Assembly: GCA_902388545.1 (NCBI GenBank)
Contig: CABMPS010000006.1
Coordinates: forward strand, 1-26,101
Origin: an uncultured Collinsella sp.
Lineage (GTDB): Bacteria > Actinomycetota > Coriobacteriia > Coriobacteriales > Coriobacteriaceae
DNA length: 26,101 nucleotides
Direction: 5' to 3'
Part shown: positions 1 through 6,733 of the stretch, piece by piece
Layout: every line of letters begins with the position of its first letter
Numbering within the stretch: the first letter of the stretch is position 1
Notes under the pieces: generated by a model
Database searches by the model: none
Seen by the model: the letters and a program-made list of their open reading frames with translations, nothing else
Told to the model about the DNA's origin: nothing
Made by a program: the position numbers and the translations under genes

Positions 1-595
1 GGATTTTTATCACGTCGTCGACAGCACCGTTATGAAGCACGCTCTCGTGGTTGCCGAGCGCGATCCGCAGCGCGTCGTGCCCTGCGTGCCAGCGCTGATC
101 GAGGCGCTCGACCGCCCCGAGGCACAGACCCGCTGGGAGGCGCTCGATGCCCTGGCGGCGCTCGCCACCACCTGCCCCGAGCAGATGGAGGACGCCTTTG
201 AGGGCGCCGAGACCGCGCTGTTCGACGAGATTTCCTCCACGCTGCGCTATGCCGCCTTCCGCCTGCTGTGCGTGTGGGGCGCCACGAGTGTCGAGCGTTC
301 GCGCGAGGCTTGGCCCATCCTGGACGAGGCCATCCAGTGCTACCACGGCGACCTTGAGTATCGCGATATGCTCGGGTGCCTGTACGAGTTTGGCCAGGGC
401 GAGATTGACGCCGAGGTCGCCGAGAAGCTCGCGCTGCGCCTTAAGTTCGATGCCGAGAACGGCAAGGGTAGCTATCTCAAAGCCCGTTCGAGCGAGATTT
501 GCGAAATGCTTGTTAAACGCTTTGACTTGGATCTCTCCAAAAAGAAGAAGCGTGCTAGCGTTAAAAAATCTGACGACGCCGAAAACGAGGAGTAA
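1..595 (+). CDS. HEAT-repeat-like protein, 5' partial
   Basis: The reading frame is open from the first bases of the window (frame starting at base 2) through an ATG at 32 to the TAA at 593-595, so the gene almost certainly begins outside the window. The visible part is about 197 residues. It is built of short amphipathic, Ala/Leu/Glu-rich helices in pairs, as in HEAT/ARM-type helical repeats, and ends in a Lys-rich then acidic tail (SKKKKRASVKK, then DDAENEE). Such proteins are usually scaffolds; no catalytic motif is visible and I cannot name a function. The next gene starts 6 bp after the stop, and its Shine-Dalgarno (GAGGAG) lies in this gene's last codons, so the two are probably cotranscribed and translationally coupled. 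Confidence 0.75.
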   Translation, partial: DFYHVVDSTVMKHALVVAERDPQRVVPCVPALIEALDRPEAQTRWEALDALAALATTCPEQMEDAFEGAETALFDEISSTLRYAAFRLLCVWGATSVERSREAWPILDEAIQCYHGDLEYRDMLGCLYEFGQGEIDAEVAEKLALRLKFDAENGKGSYLKARSSEICEMLVKRFDLDLSKKKKRASVKKSDDAENEE

Positions 596-601
596 CAGAT
601 T

Positions 602-1687
602 ATGGCGCACGATGTAGTCCTGATTCCCGGTGACGGTATCGGTCCCGAGATTACGCGGGCCATGCGCCGCGTGGTCGAGGCCGCCGGTGTCCAGATCAAT
701 TGGAACGTCCAGGAGGCCGGTGCCAGCGTCATGGACGAGTTTGGCACGCCGCTGCCCCAGCACGTGCTCGACGCGGTCGCCGAGACCAAGGTTGCCATCA
801 AGGGTCCCATCACCACGCCGGTCGGCACGGGTTTCCGCAGCGTTAACGTCGCCCTGCGCAAGCATTTTGACCTGTACGCCTGCGTGCGCCCCTGCCTGTC
901 GCAGCCGGGCGACGGCTCGCGCTTCCGCGACGTCGACCTGGTCATCGTGCGCGAGAACACCGAGGACCTCTACGCCGGCATCGAGTTCGATGAGGGCACT
1001 GCCGAGGTCGAGGAGCTCTCGCAGCTCGTTGAGCGCTCGGGCCAGAAGACCTTTGCCGCCGATTCCGCCATTTCAATTAAGCCCATCTCCATCGCCAAGA
1101 GCCGCCGTATTGTGGAGTACGCCTTTGAGTACGCCCGCCGCTGCGGCCGCAAAAAGGTGACGGCCGTGCATAAGGCCAACATCATGAAGGCGACCGACGG
1201 CCTGTTCCTGCGCGTGGCGCGCGAGGTGGCCGCCAACTATCCCGATATCGAGTTCAACGACAAGATCGTTGACGCTACCTGCATGGGCCTGGTCCAGAAC
1301 CCCAACGACTTCGATGTCCTGGTGCTGCCCAACCTGTACGGCGACATCGTGAGCGACCTGTGCGCCGGTCTGGTAGGCGGCTTAGGCATGGCCCCCGGCT
1401 CCAACATCGGTGCCGAGTGCGCCATCTTCGAGGCAACGCACGGCTCTGCGCCCGATATCGCTGGCCAGGATATCGCCAACCCCACGGCCGAGATTCTCTC
1501 TGCTGCGATGATGCTCGATCACCTGGGCGAGAACGACGCTGCCAATCGCATCCGTGCCGCCGTGTCTGCCACGCTCGACGAGGGCGAGCAGGTTACCGGT
1601 GACGTGCGTCGTGCCCAGACCGGCTCCGTCGAGGGGGCCGTGGGCACGCAGGCCTTTGCCGATGCCGTTATCGCGCACCTGGCCTAA
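602..1687 (+). CDS. NAD-dependent isocitrate/isopropylmalate-family dehydrogenase
   Basis: A 361-residue beta-decarboxylating dehydrogenase. The N-terminus has the family start ([12 protein letters not shown]). The substrate loop [20 protein letters not shown] and the [12 protein letters not shown] segment resemble NAD-type isocitrate dehydrogenases more than LeuB. The nucleotide loop reads H280-G-S-A-P-D285-I286-A-G. In this family Asp-Ile at these two positions goes with NAD+, whereas Lys-Tyr (as in E. coli Icd) goes with NADP+. The likely reaction is isocitrate to 2-oxoglutarate for glutamate synthesis. No leuA, leuC or leuD gene is adjacent, which argues against leucine synthesis but does not exclude it. 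The gene follows the HEAT-like gene after 6 bp and ends before a hairpin at 1747-1775. Confidence 0.88.
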   Translation: MAHDVVLIPGDGIGPEITRAMRRVVEAAGVQINWNVQEAGASVMDEFGTPLPQHVLDAVAETKVAIKGPITTPVGTGFRSVNVALRKHFDLYACVRPCLSQPGDGSRFRDVDLVIVRENTEDLYAGIEFDEGTAEVEELSQLVERSGQKTFAADSAISIKPISIAKSRRIVEYAFEYARRCGRKKVTAVHKANIMKATDGLFLRVAREVAANYPDIEFNDKIVDATCMGLVQNPNDFDVLVLPNLYGDIVSDLCAGLVGGLGMAPGSNIGAECAIFEATHGSAPDIAGQDIANPTAEILSAAMMLDHLGENDAANRIRAAVSATLDEGEQVTGDVRRAQTGSVEGAVGTQAFADAVIAHLA

Positions 1688-1746
1688 GACATGCAGGCTG
1701 CAAATGCCTAAATAGTACTTAAGTGTTTGCGTATAACCTAAGAATC

Positions 1747-1780
1747 AATACGCCCGGCACTCTGTCGGGCGTATTCTATT
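1747..1780 (+). terminator. Hairpin terminator after the dehydrogenase
   Basis: Perfect 10-bp inverted repeat AATACGCCCG (1747-1756) and CGGGCGTATT (1766-1775) around a 9-nt loop. The downstream tract (CTATTG) is only weakly T-rich, so termination may be partial. Confidence 0.65.
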
Positions 1781-1813
1781 GAGGACTATGTTTCCTAACA
1801 AGGAGTAACTGAT

Positions 1814-2896
1814 ATGGGTCTGATTCAAAAGAAGGACGAGAAGGACGAGATCGACGGCATCCAGATCATCGAGCGCGGCGAAGGCCCCGACGGTGACGAG
1901 GACGAGAAGATCGATCTGGTCGCCGGCACGTCTGCCGAGCATATTGCTGCCGGTACGACGGCCGAGGAGGAGGACGCCCGTCTGGAGGCTCAGATTGCCG
2001 CGGATGCCGCTGACGAGAATTTGATGCCCGAGGCCCAAGATGAGGACGACTCCGATGCGGACGACCATGCATCCAAGCACAAGAAGACGATGATTGCCGC
2101 CTTTGTGGTCGCCATCGTGATTGCTGCGGTGGTCGGCTTCTTTATTGGCAATGGCGGCTTTGGCGGCAAGGGTGTCGGCTCGTCGACCCTCACCGAGGAC
2201 CAGCTCGATTCGACCGTGGCAAGCTATAGCTACAACGGCAAGAAGAGCGATATCACCGCGCGCGAGGCTATCGAGAGCCAGTACAGCCTCGACACCGTCA
2301 AGGATAGCGATGGCAACTACACCGCTCCGTCTGCCGACGTTATCCTGTCCTACGTGCGCAACAAGATCCTGCTGGACGCTGCCGAGGACGAGGGCATTAC
2401 CGTTTCTTCCAAGGAAATGAAGCAGTACGCCGAGGATTCCATCGGCACCTCCGACTACAAGACCATGGCCACGCAGTACGGGGTGTCCAAGGACCAGGCC
2501 AAGCAGATTGTCCGCCAGTCCGCGACGCTGCAGAAGCTCTACAAGAAGAAGGTCGGCGACAGTTCCGCAAGCATGCCAACCGCCCCGACCGAGCCTGCTG
2601 ACGGCAACGAGGAGACCGCGAGCAAGGACTACGCCGACTACATCATCAACCTTGCCGGCGACGAGTGGGATAGCGAGAAGGGTACTTGGAAGGACGCCGA
2701 CAGCACCTACGCTAAGGCGTTCGCCGACGATGCCTTTACTGCCGATAGCGCAACCTATAAGCAGGCCATGACCGCCTATTACACCGCCTACCAGCAGTAC
2801 TCTTCGCAGGCCTCAAGCGCCAGCTCCAAGTGGACCGAGTATGCTAACGGCCTCTACGCCAAGGCCAACATCAGCATTTACGGCCTGTTTGCGTAA
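1814..2896 (+). CDS. Membrane-anchored SurA-N-like protein
   Basis: A 360-residue protein with a very acidic cytoplasmic N-terminus (residues 1-88), a Lys-flanked transmembrane helix (about 93-111, rich in Ala/Val/Ile) and an extracytoplasmic part. Residues about 170-245 have the helical pattern of the SurA N-terminal chaperone domain (VILSYVRNKILLDAAEDEGI, then a helix ending LQKLYKKKVG). The C-terminal 100 residues are Ser/Tyr/Ala-rich and helical. No parvulin PPIase domain can be seen, so it may bind unfolded exported proteins without being an isomerase; that role is inferred. A good Shine-Dalgarno (AAGGAG) precedes the ATG. It stands alone between two hairpins. Confidence 0.75.
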   Translation: MGLIQKKDEKDEIDGIQIIERGEGPDGDEDEKIDLVAGTSAEHIAAGTTAEEEDARLEAQIAADAADENLMPEAQDEDDSDADDHASKHKKTMIAAFVVAIVIAAVVGFFIGNGGFGGKGVGSSTLTEDQLDSTVASYSYNGKKSDITAREAIESQYSLDTVKDSDGNYTAPSADVILSYVRNKILLDAAEDEGITVSSKEMKQYAEDSIGTSDYKTMATQYGVSKDQAKQIVRQSATLQKLYKKKVGDSSASMPTAPTEPADGNEETASKDYADYIINLAGDEWDSEKGTWKDADSTYAKAFADDAFTADSATYKQAMTAYYTAYQQYSSQASSASSKWTEYANGLYAKANISIYGLFA

Positions 2897-2936
2897 GATC
2901 TGCCTGAGCTTACCGATCGCGTAGCCGAACTATCTG

Positions 2937-2977
2937 AATAAGCCCGCTAGAACGATATCCGTTCTAGCGGGCTTATT
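2937..2977. terminator. Bidirectional terminator, 18-bp perfect stem
   Basis: AATAAGCCCGCTAGAACG (2937-2954) is exactly inverted at 2960-2977 around the 5-nt loop ATATC. It lies between the convergent SurA-like gene (+) and XRE gene (-) and most likely ends both transcripts. Confidence 0.85.
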
Positions 2978-3010
2978 GCGTCGGAGGTACCGGTGGTTAA
3001 ATAATCTCAA

Positions 3011-3247
3011 TTAATCTTTAAGTCCAAAAAGGCTATCGGCTTCATCGTCGGATATATATTCCAGTACATCGCCCGGTTGGCAGTCGAGTGCCCGGCATAT
3101 CGCGTCAAGAGTTGAAAAACGTATGGCAGAAACCTTGCCCGTCTTAATGCGTGACATATTGACCTGGGAGATGCCCACACGTTCCGCAAGCTCTTTGGAT
3201 GAGATCTTGCGTTCGGCGAGCATGCGGTCAAGCCGCAGAATAATCAT
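3011..3247 (-). CDS. Small XRE-family HTH regulator
   Basis: A 78-residue protein that is essentially a single Cro/CI-type helix-turn-helix domain: LAERKISSKELAERVGISQ, then the recognition helix around VNMSRIKTGK, then helices 4-5 (FSTLDAICRALDCQPGDVLEYI). The acidic tail is short. It starts 9 bp after the stop of the DUF2975 gene, with a GGGGGA Shine-Dalgarno near that stop, so the two form one operon. Pairing of a DUF2975 membrane protein with a short XRE protein is a common arrangement in Gram-positive bacteria (YoaS/YozG in Bacillus). The targets are unknown; the AT-rich palindromes in front of the operon are natural candidates for autoregulation. Confidence 0.88.
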   Translation of the reverse strand: MIILRLDRMLAERKISSKELAERVGISQVNMSRIKTGKVSAIRFSTLDAICRALDCQPGDVLEYISDDEADSLFGLKD

Positions 3248-3256
3248 GGATTCCCC

Positions 3257-3895
3257 CTAGAGCAACTCGTCATCTTGTTTTTGCAGGATATACCCGTAGC
3301 GGAAGACGCTGGCTATCAGGCAAATAATCAGGCCTGCAAAGAGCATGGAAGGGTCGAATAGCTGGCCGACGAACGCATCCGTAAAGCTGCCGCCAAATCC
3401 TGAGAGTATCATTCCCGTGATTACGGCACCAAGAAGCCTCACGGCAACGCCGCCGATAAGGAATAAATGTCCTACTCGACGAAGCGTATGGCTGCATTCA
3501 AGGTCAAAGGGCCTGCCTTCCTTTTCAATGTTGAAGAAAAGCCTGCGCACGCTTAGCGCGATGGTAAGCGCGAGGCATGTCATCAAGAGGCTCCCTATGG
3601 CAGTGTGACCATCGTGTGCAACGAGCATAAGTGGGGCCTGCGCATCGGTACCGACGATAGCAAGGCACGGTCCTTCGCCGGCTTGAAGTTCTACGGATTG
3701 GAGACACGACCCTTGGGAGAGGCCAGGCAATATGAGTAGAAGGTCAATCATAATGACTGCGAGGAGTCCCAGAGCGAGCGCTGTGGTAATGCAGATTGTG
3801 GCCCATTTGCAGATGCGAGCGAGCTTCTTCAGTTTAGCTATCGTCTGTTCGCGGCTGATGGTTTCATTCGATGTGGATGCGTTCCAGCGGATCAT
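3257..3895 (-). CDS. DUF2975 four-helix membrane protein
   Basis: About 212 residues with four hydrophobic helices: near WATICITTALALGLLAV, IGSLLMTCLALTIALSV, VGHLFLIGGVAVRLLGAV and SMLFAGLIICLIASVF. Between helices 2 and 3 lies the segment RRLFFNIEKEGRPFDLECSHTLRRVG, which matches the DUF2975 family pattern (FxNI..G.PF). The loop between helices 1 and 2 carries three Cys residues. I chose the ATG at 3895 because GGAGGGG stands just before it; an upstream in-frame ATG at 3934 has no ribosome site and falls inside the palindromic operator region. The partner is the XRE gene immediately downstream. The molecular function of the family is unknown; it may sequester or signal to the regulator. Confidence 0.82.
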   Translation of the reverse strand: MIRWNASTSNETISREQTIAKLKKLARICKWATICITTALALGLLAVIMIDLLLILPGLSQGSCLQSVELQAGEGPCLAIVGTDAQAPLMLVAHDGHTAIGSLLMTCLALTIALSVRRLFFNIEKEGRPFDLECSHTLRRVGHLFLIGGVAVRLLGAVITGMILSGFGGSFTDAFVGQLFDPSMLFAGLIICLIASVFRYGYILQKQDDELL

Positions 3896-3919
3896 AGCCC
3901 CTCCAACCAATCTCTTGGA

Positions 3920-3952
3920 TGATACTTGTATCATATATCATAATTAATGATA
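3920..3952 (-). promoter_or_regulatory. Paired AT-rich palindromes before the DUF2975-XRE operon
   Basis: Two adjacent inverted repeats: TGATAC-TT-GTATCA (3920-3933) and TATCAT-AATTA-ATGATA (3936-3952). Both carry the TGATA half-site. They lie 25-57 bp upstream of the chosen start at 3895, in AT-rich DNA with several TATGAT/TATATG-like -10 candidates on the minus strand. This is the usual position for an XRE autoregulatory operator. Binding is inferred. Confidence 0.45.
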
Positions 3953-4326
3953 AACGATAAATAATTACGGATACTGAGTAAGTAATGATTGAAAACGATT
4001 AGCGTGAGCTATTAGCTCATTTTGGATGCCGGAGCTTAGCGCGCGGGGGATGAGGACAAATGCCAAAACTTCCCGCAACCGCGCAAGTGCTTCATCGGGT
4101 CTCCCTAATTCATATGGAAAAGGAGCTGCAAACGATTGGAAATAACCGCTGAGCGGTCGAAAACTACCGTTCACCGATAATTTCTAAACTGGTTCTAACT
4201 GGTATTAAGTCAAAAAGACCAATTCACAAATCTTCACAATGACCTGCATTTTTTCTACATGCCTTTTTTGGCCACCCTGCGTTGTTTAGACACAGAAAAG
4301 GTTCCGATCTTTCGTCAAAGTATTTC

Positions 4327-4337
4327 GAAACGGTTTC
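4327..4337. promoter_or_regulatory. Candidate LacI/CcpA-type operator
   Basis: GAAACGGTTTC is a perfect odd palindrome with a central CG step, extended imperfectly by TTT/AAA flanks. It matches 12 of 14 positions of the Firmicute cre consensus (TGWNANCGNTNWCA) when read from 4325. It lies about 120 bp before the -10-like hexamer of the PTS operon, so catabolite control by a LacI-family protein is possible. Inference only. Confidence 0.3.
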
Positions 4338-4470
4338 AAAACCGCAGGTAGAAGTGTTAACGAGCGGTAAACGGTCGATTTATCGCCGTGAGCGGTGCAA
4401 AAACGTTTTACTGCGTGAATCAGCGAAAGCGACCTCTTCTGTGATGATATAGTGACAACAACACGTCACG

Positions 4471-4500
4471 TGGTTACTACCAGTTGAGAGACCACTGGTC
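4471..4500. promoter_or_regulatory. Two GntR-type operator sites before the PTS operon
   Basis: TGGT-TACT-ACCA (4471-4482) and GACCA-C-TGGTC (4490-4500) are neighbouring palindromes. They resemble the ACTGGT...ACCA(C/G)T sites of HutC-subfamily regulators of amino-sugar genes (DasR/NagR). The 13-mer TGGTTACTACCAG recurs exactly at 8763-8775 before agaS. The local GntR regulator (7991-8722) is the obvious candidate ligand. The sites lie downstream of the TATAGT at 4448-4453, fitting roadblock repression if that is the promoter. Confidence 0.65.
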
Positions 4501-4546
4501 TTCAAAGAACGCTTTCCAAGAAGCTTTAAGGGCGTCCGCCCGCTGG

Positions 4547-4588
4547 CTTCCGAAAACATCGGACTCAGATTGTACACACCTTCGGAAG
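4547..4588 (+). promoter_or_regulatory. Leader hairpin covering the Shine-Dalgarno of the PTS operon
   Basis: CTTCCGAA (4547-4554) is exactly complementary to TTCGGAAG (4581-4588), and the right arm overlaps the Shine-Dalgarno GGAAGGG (4584-4590) of the IIA gene (ATG 4599). The same left arm can instead form a small local hairpin, TCCGA (4549-4553) with TCGGA (4559-4563), which leaves the ribosome site free. Two exclusive folds sharing one arm could set translation of the first gene. No function is shown. Confidence 0.35.
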
Positions 4589-4598
4589 GGAAATTTGA

Positions 4599-5042
4599 AT
4601 GGTTGGCTTTATTCTTACCGGTCATGGACAGTTCGCACCCGGCCTTGCAAGCGCTATCGCTATGGTCGCTGGTGACCAGCCCGCTTTTACCGTTGTTCCT
4701 TTCGAGGGCGACCAGGCTGCTTCCTACGGTGAGGATCTCCGCGCCGCTATTACCGCCATGCGCGAGGAGTGCGATGGCGTGCTCGTCTTTACCGACCTGC
4801 TTGGTGGTACCCCGTTCAACCAGTCGATGATGATCGCCCAGGATGTCGACAATGTCGAGGTCCTGACCGGCACCAACCTTCCCATGGTTATTGAGCTTCT
4901 GTTCCTCCGCGGTAACGCCACGCTCGCCGAGCTTGGCGAGCAGGCCGTGACCGTTGGCCAGACGGGCATCACCGCCCAGACGGTCGCATCCGTTGCCGGC
5001 TCCGACGAGGAGGACGTCTTCGGCGACGAGGACGGCATCTAA
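4599..5042 (+). CDS. agaF: PTS mannose-family EIIA component
   Basis: A 147-residue cytoplasmic EIIA of the mannose/fructose/sorbose family. The phosphorylated histidine is H9 in ILTGHGQFA. The family loop FTDLLGGTPFNQS follows in mid-protein, as does the LTGTNLPMVIELL segment. It takes phosphate from HPr and passes it to the IIB encoded downstream. The tail is acidic (DEEDVFGDEDGI). The gene is the first of the PTS operon, with Shine-Dalgarno GGAAGGG 8 bp before the ATG, and overlaps the yajC-like gene by one base (TAATG). I use agaF because of the GalNAc-type neighbours; sequence alone would only support a mannose-family IIA. Confidence 0.9.
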   Translation: MVGFILTGHGQFAPGLASAIAMVAGDQPAFTVVPFEGDQAASYGEDLRAAITAMREECDGVLVFTDLLGGTPFNQSMMIAQDVDNVEVLTGTNLPMVIELLFLRGNATLAELGEQAVTVGQTGITAQTVASVAGSDEEDVFGDEDGI

Positions 5043-5323
5043 TGGCCGATTTCGGAGCCAGCGTCCTGAGCTCCTCGGTCGCCCTTTTAGGCCTGCTTGT
5101 CATCATGGGCTTGATTTACACCATCTGGTCGCAAATCAACATGAAGAAGAAGCAGAAGTACTTCAAGGAGCTGCACACGGAGCTCAAGCCGGGTCAGGAG
5201 GTTCTTTTCGCCGGCGGTATCTACGGAACCGTCAAAGGCATCGAAGGCGAGAAGGTCCAGATCAAAGTCCGATCCGGCGCCGTTGTAGATGTTTCGCGTT
5301 ACGCGATTCAGGAGATCAAGTAA
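5042..5323 (+). CDS. YajC-family protein inside the PTS operon
   Basis: A 93-residue protein with one N-terminal transmembrane helix (about 11-30), a basic stretch (MKKKQKYFKEL) and a small beta domain (LKPGQEVLFAGGIYGTVKGIEGEKVQIKVRSGAVVDVSRYAI) that fits YajC of the Sec accessory complex. Its start codon overlaps the stop of the IIA gene, so it is translationally coupled to a PTS component, and IIB follows after 36 bp. Canonical yajC lies near secDF, so this is probably a specialised second copy. I recall a yajC-like gene in streptococcal hyaluronate-type PTS loci, which suggests a recurrent partnership with mannose-family IIC/IID. A membrane role in assembling or stabilising the permease is inference. 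Confidence 0.88.
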   Translation: MADFGASVLSSSVALLGLLVIMGLIYTIWSQINMKKKQKYFKELHTELKPGQEVLFAGGIYGTVKGIEGEKVQIKVRSGAVVDVSRYAIQEIK

Positions 5324-5359
5324 CTGTCGTCAGCAAATAACGAAAGGAAGCTGATCAAC

Positions 5360-5842
5360 ATGGCAGAACCCAACATTCTTCTTACCCGCATCGATAACCG
5401 ACTGGTTCATGGTCAGGTCGCTACCCAGTGGAACTCCACCCTGGGCTCCAACCTTATCCTCGTCGCCAACGACGATGTGTCGACCAACACCATGCGCCAG
5501 AACCTCATGAAGATGGCCGCTCCCGCCGGCGTCGCTACGCGTTTCTTCTCCCTGCAGAAGACCATCGACGTCATCGGCAAGGCGAGCCCGCGCCAGAAGA
5601 TCTTCATCGTGGCCGAAACACCGGAAGACGTGCTTACGCTCGTCAAGGGCGGTGTGCCTATAAAGAAGGTAAACATCGGCAACATGCACATGTCGGAAGG
5701 AAAGCGCCAAGTCGCCACCTCCGTCGCAGTTAACGACGAGGATGTCGCTGCGTTTAAAGAGCTGCAGGAATTGGGGGTGGAGTTGGAGATCAGGCGCGTT
5801 CCGAGCACGCCTGTTGAGGACACGAGCAAGCTCTTCTCGTAG
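5360..5842 (+). CDS. agaV: PTS mannose-family EIIB component
   Basis: A 160-residue EIIB of the mannose/fructose/sorbose family. The N-terminus carries the signature LLTRIDNRLVHGQV with the phosphorylated H17. It accepts phosphate from the IIA protein and transfers it to the sugar bound in IIC-IID. Other family segments are VANDDVS, RFFSLQKTIDVI and KGGVPIKKVNIGNMH. A strong Shine-Dalgarno (AAAGGAAG) precedes the ATG. A close paralogue lacking the His lies at 16226-16708. A hairpin follows the gene (5859-5880). The symbol is chosen by context: agaB or agaV are both used for GalNAc/GalN-type IIB proteins. Confidence 0.92.
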   Translation: MAEPNILLTRIDNRLVHGQVATQWNSTLGSNLILVANDDVSTNTMRQNLMKMAAPAGVATRFFSLQKTIDVIGKASPRQKIFIVAETPEDVLTLVKGGVPIKKVNIGNMHMSEGKRQVATSVAVNDEDVAAFKELQELGVELEIRRVPSTPVEDTSKLFS

Positions 5843-5858
5843 TCTTCGTGATCCACGT

Positions 5859-5880
5859 TGTCAGGAGTGAAACCCTGACA
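5859..5880 (+). promoter_or_regulatory. Intercistronic hairpin between IIB and IIC
   Basis: TGTCAGG (5859-5865) pairs with CCTGACA (5874-5880) around an 8-nt loop, without a following T-tract. It is more likely an mRNA processing, stability or partial attenuation element than a true terminator, since IIC follows with a strong GGAGGAG ribosome site. Confidence 0.4.
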
Positions 5881-5932
5881 CTCTGTACGTGAAATCCAAA
5901 GTGCGTACATACATTTTGAAAGGAGGAGCAAG

Positions 5933-6733
5933 ATGGAATACTCGATCATCCAGGTCGCTCTGGTCTTCATCGTCACGTTCGTCGCGGCAATCGACCAGTT
6001 CAACTTCCTCGAGTCTCTCTATCAGCCCATCGTCACCGGCGCCGTCATCGGTCTTATCCTTGGCGACCTCAACACCGGTCTTCTCGTGGGTGGTACTTAT
6101 CAGCTCATGACGATCGGCAACATGCCGATCGGAGGCGCTCAGCCGCCTAACGCCGTCATCGGCGGCATCATGGCAGCCATTCTCGCTATCGCTACGGGCC
6201 TCGAGCCCAACGCGGCAGTCGGCCTTGCCATTCCGTTCGCTCTGCTTGGTCAGCTCGGCGTTACCCTGGTCTTCACGCTTATGTCGCCGCTCATGTCCTC
6301 TGCGGACAACATGGCTCACAACGCTGACACCAAGGGTATCGAGCGTCTGAACTACTTCGCCATGGCTCTGCTCGGCCTGATCTTCGCCGTCGTCGTCACC
6401 CTGTTCTTCATCGCTGGCGCCACCATCGGTCAGACCATCGCTTCCGCCATCCCGACTTGGCTGCAGACCGGTCTTTCCGCTGCAGGCGGCATGATGCGCT
6501 TCGTCGGCTTCGCCGTCCTGCTCAAGGTTATGATGAACCGCGATATGTGGGGCTTCTTCCTCATGGGCTTTGGCCTCGCGCTCATCACCGTTGCCAACGA
6601 TTCGCTGGCAACCCCTGCTCTGCTCATCCTCGCTCTCATCGGCTTCGGCATCGCTTTCTGGGACTTCCAGCAGCAGACCGAGCTGAAGGGTGCAGCTGTT
6701 TCTGACGGAGGTGACTTCGAAGATGGCATCTAA
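5933..6733 (+). CDS. agaW: PTS mannose-family EIIC component
   Basis: A 266-residue integral membrane sugar permease. It shows the family pattern DQFNFLESLYQPIVTG near the start, GLILGDLNTGLLVGGTYQLMTIGNMPIGGAQPPNAVIGGI in the first third, and several further hydrophobic helices to about residue 245. The C-terminus is short and acidic (DGGDFEDGI) and ends in DGI like the IIA protein. A very strong Shine-Dalgarno (AAAGGAGGAG) precedes the ATG, as expected for a component needed in stoichiometric amount. Its last 11 bases overlap the start of IID, so IIC and IID are translationally coupled. The substrate is inferred from agaS, nagA and lacC nearby. Confidence 0.92.
   Translation: MEYSIIQVALVFIVTFVAAIDQFNFLESLYQPIVTGAVIGLILGDLNTGLLVGGTYQLMTIGNMPIGGAQPPNAVIGGIMAAILAIATGLEPNAAVGLAIPFALLGQLGVTLVFTLMSPLMSSADNMAHNADTKGIERLNYFAMALLGLIFAVVVTLFFIAGATIGQTIASAIPTWLQTGLSAAGGMMRFVGFAVLLKVMMNRDMWGFFLMGFGLALITVANDSLATPALLILALIGFGIAFWDFQQQTELKGAAVSDGGDFEDGI

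Larger units (their letters stand above)
3953..4598 (+). other. 650-bp intergenic control region before the PTS operon
   Basis: No convincing gene. The DNA is more AT-rich than its surroundings. It holds direct ACTGGT repeats 10 bp apart (4188-4193 and 4198-4203), a GAAAC-G-GTTTC palindrome (4327-4337) and the heptamer GAGCGGT three times (near 4151, 4362 and 4390). A TATAGT -10-like hexamer stands at 4448-4453 without a good -35. The operators at 4471-4500 and an RBS hairpin at 4547-4588 follow. A weak 69-codon minus-strand frame at 3965-4174 has no recognisable family. Confidence 0.5.

Noticed and set aside
3965..4174. 69-codon minus-strand frame in the PTS control region
   Set aside because: No ribosome site, no recognisable family and it overlaps likely regulatory DNA; a gene cannot be supported.
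4265..4285. Possible sigma-54 -24/-12 promoter, as in many mannose PTS operons
   Set aside because: The GG and GC elements are wrongly spaced and no LevR-type activator is present.
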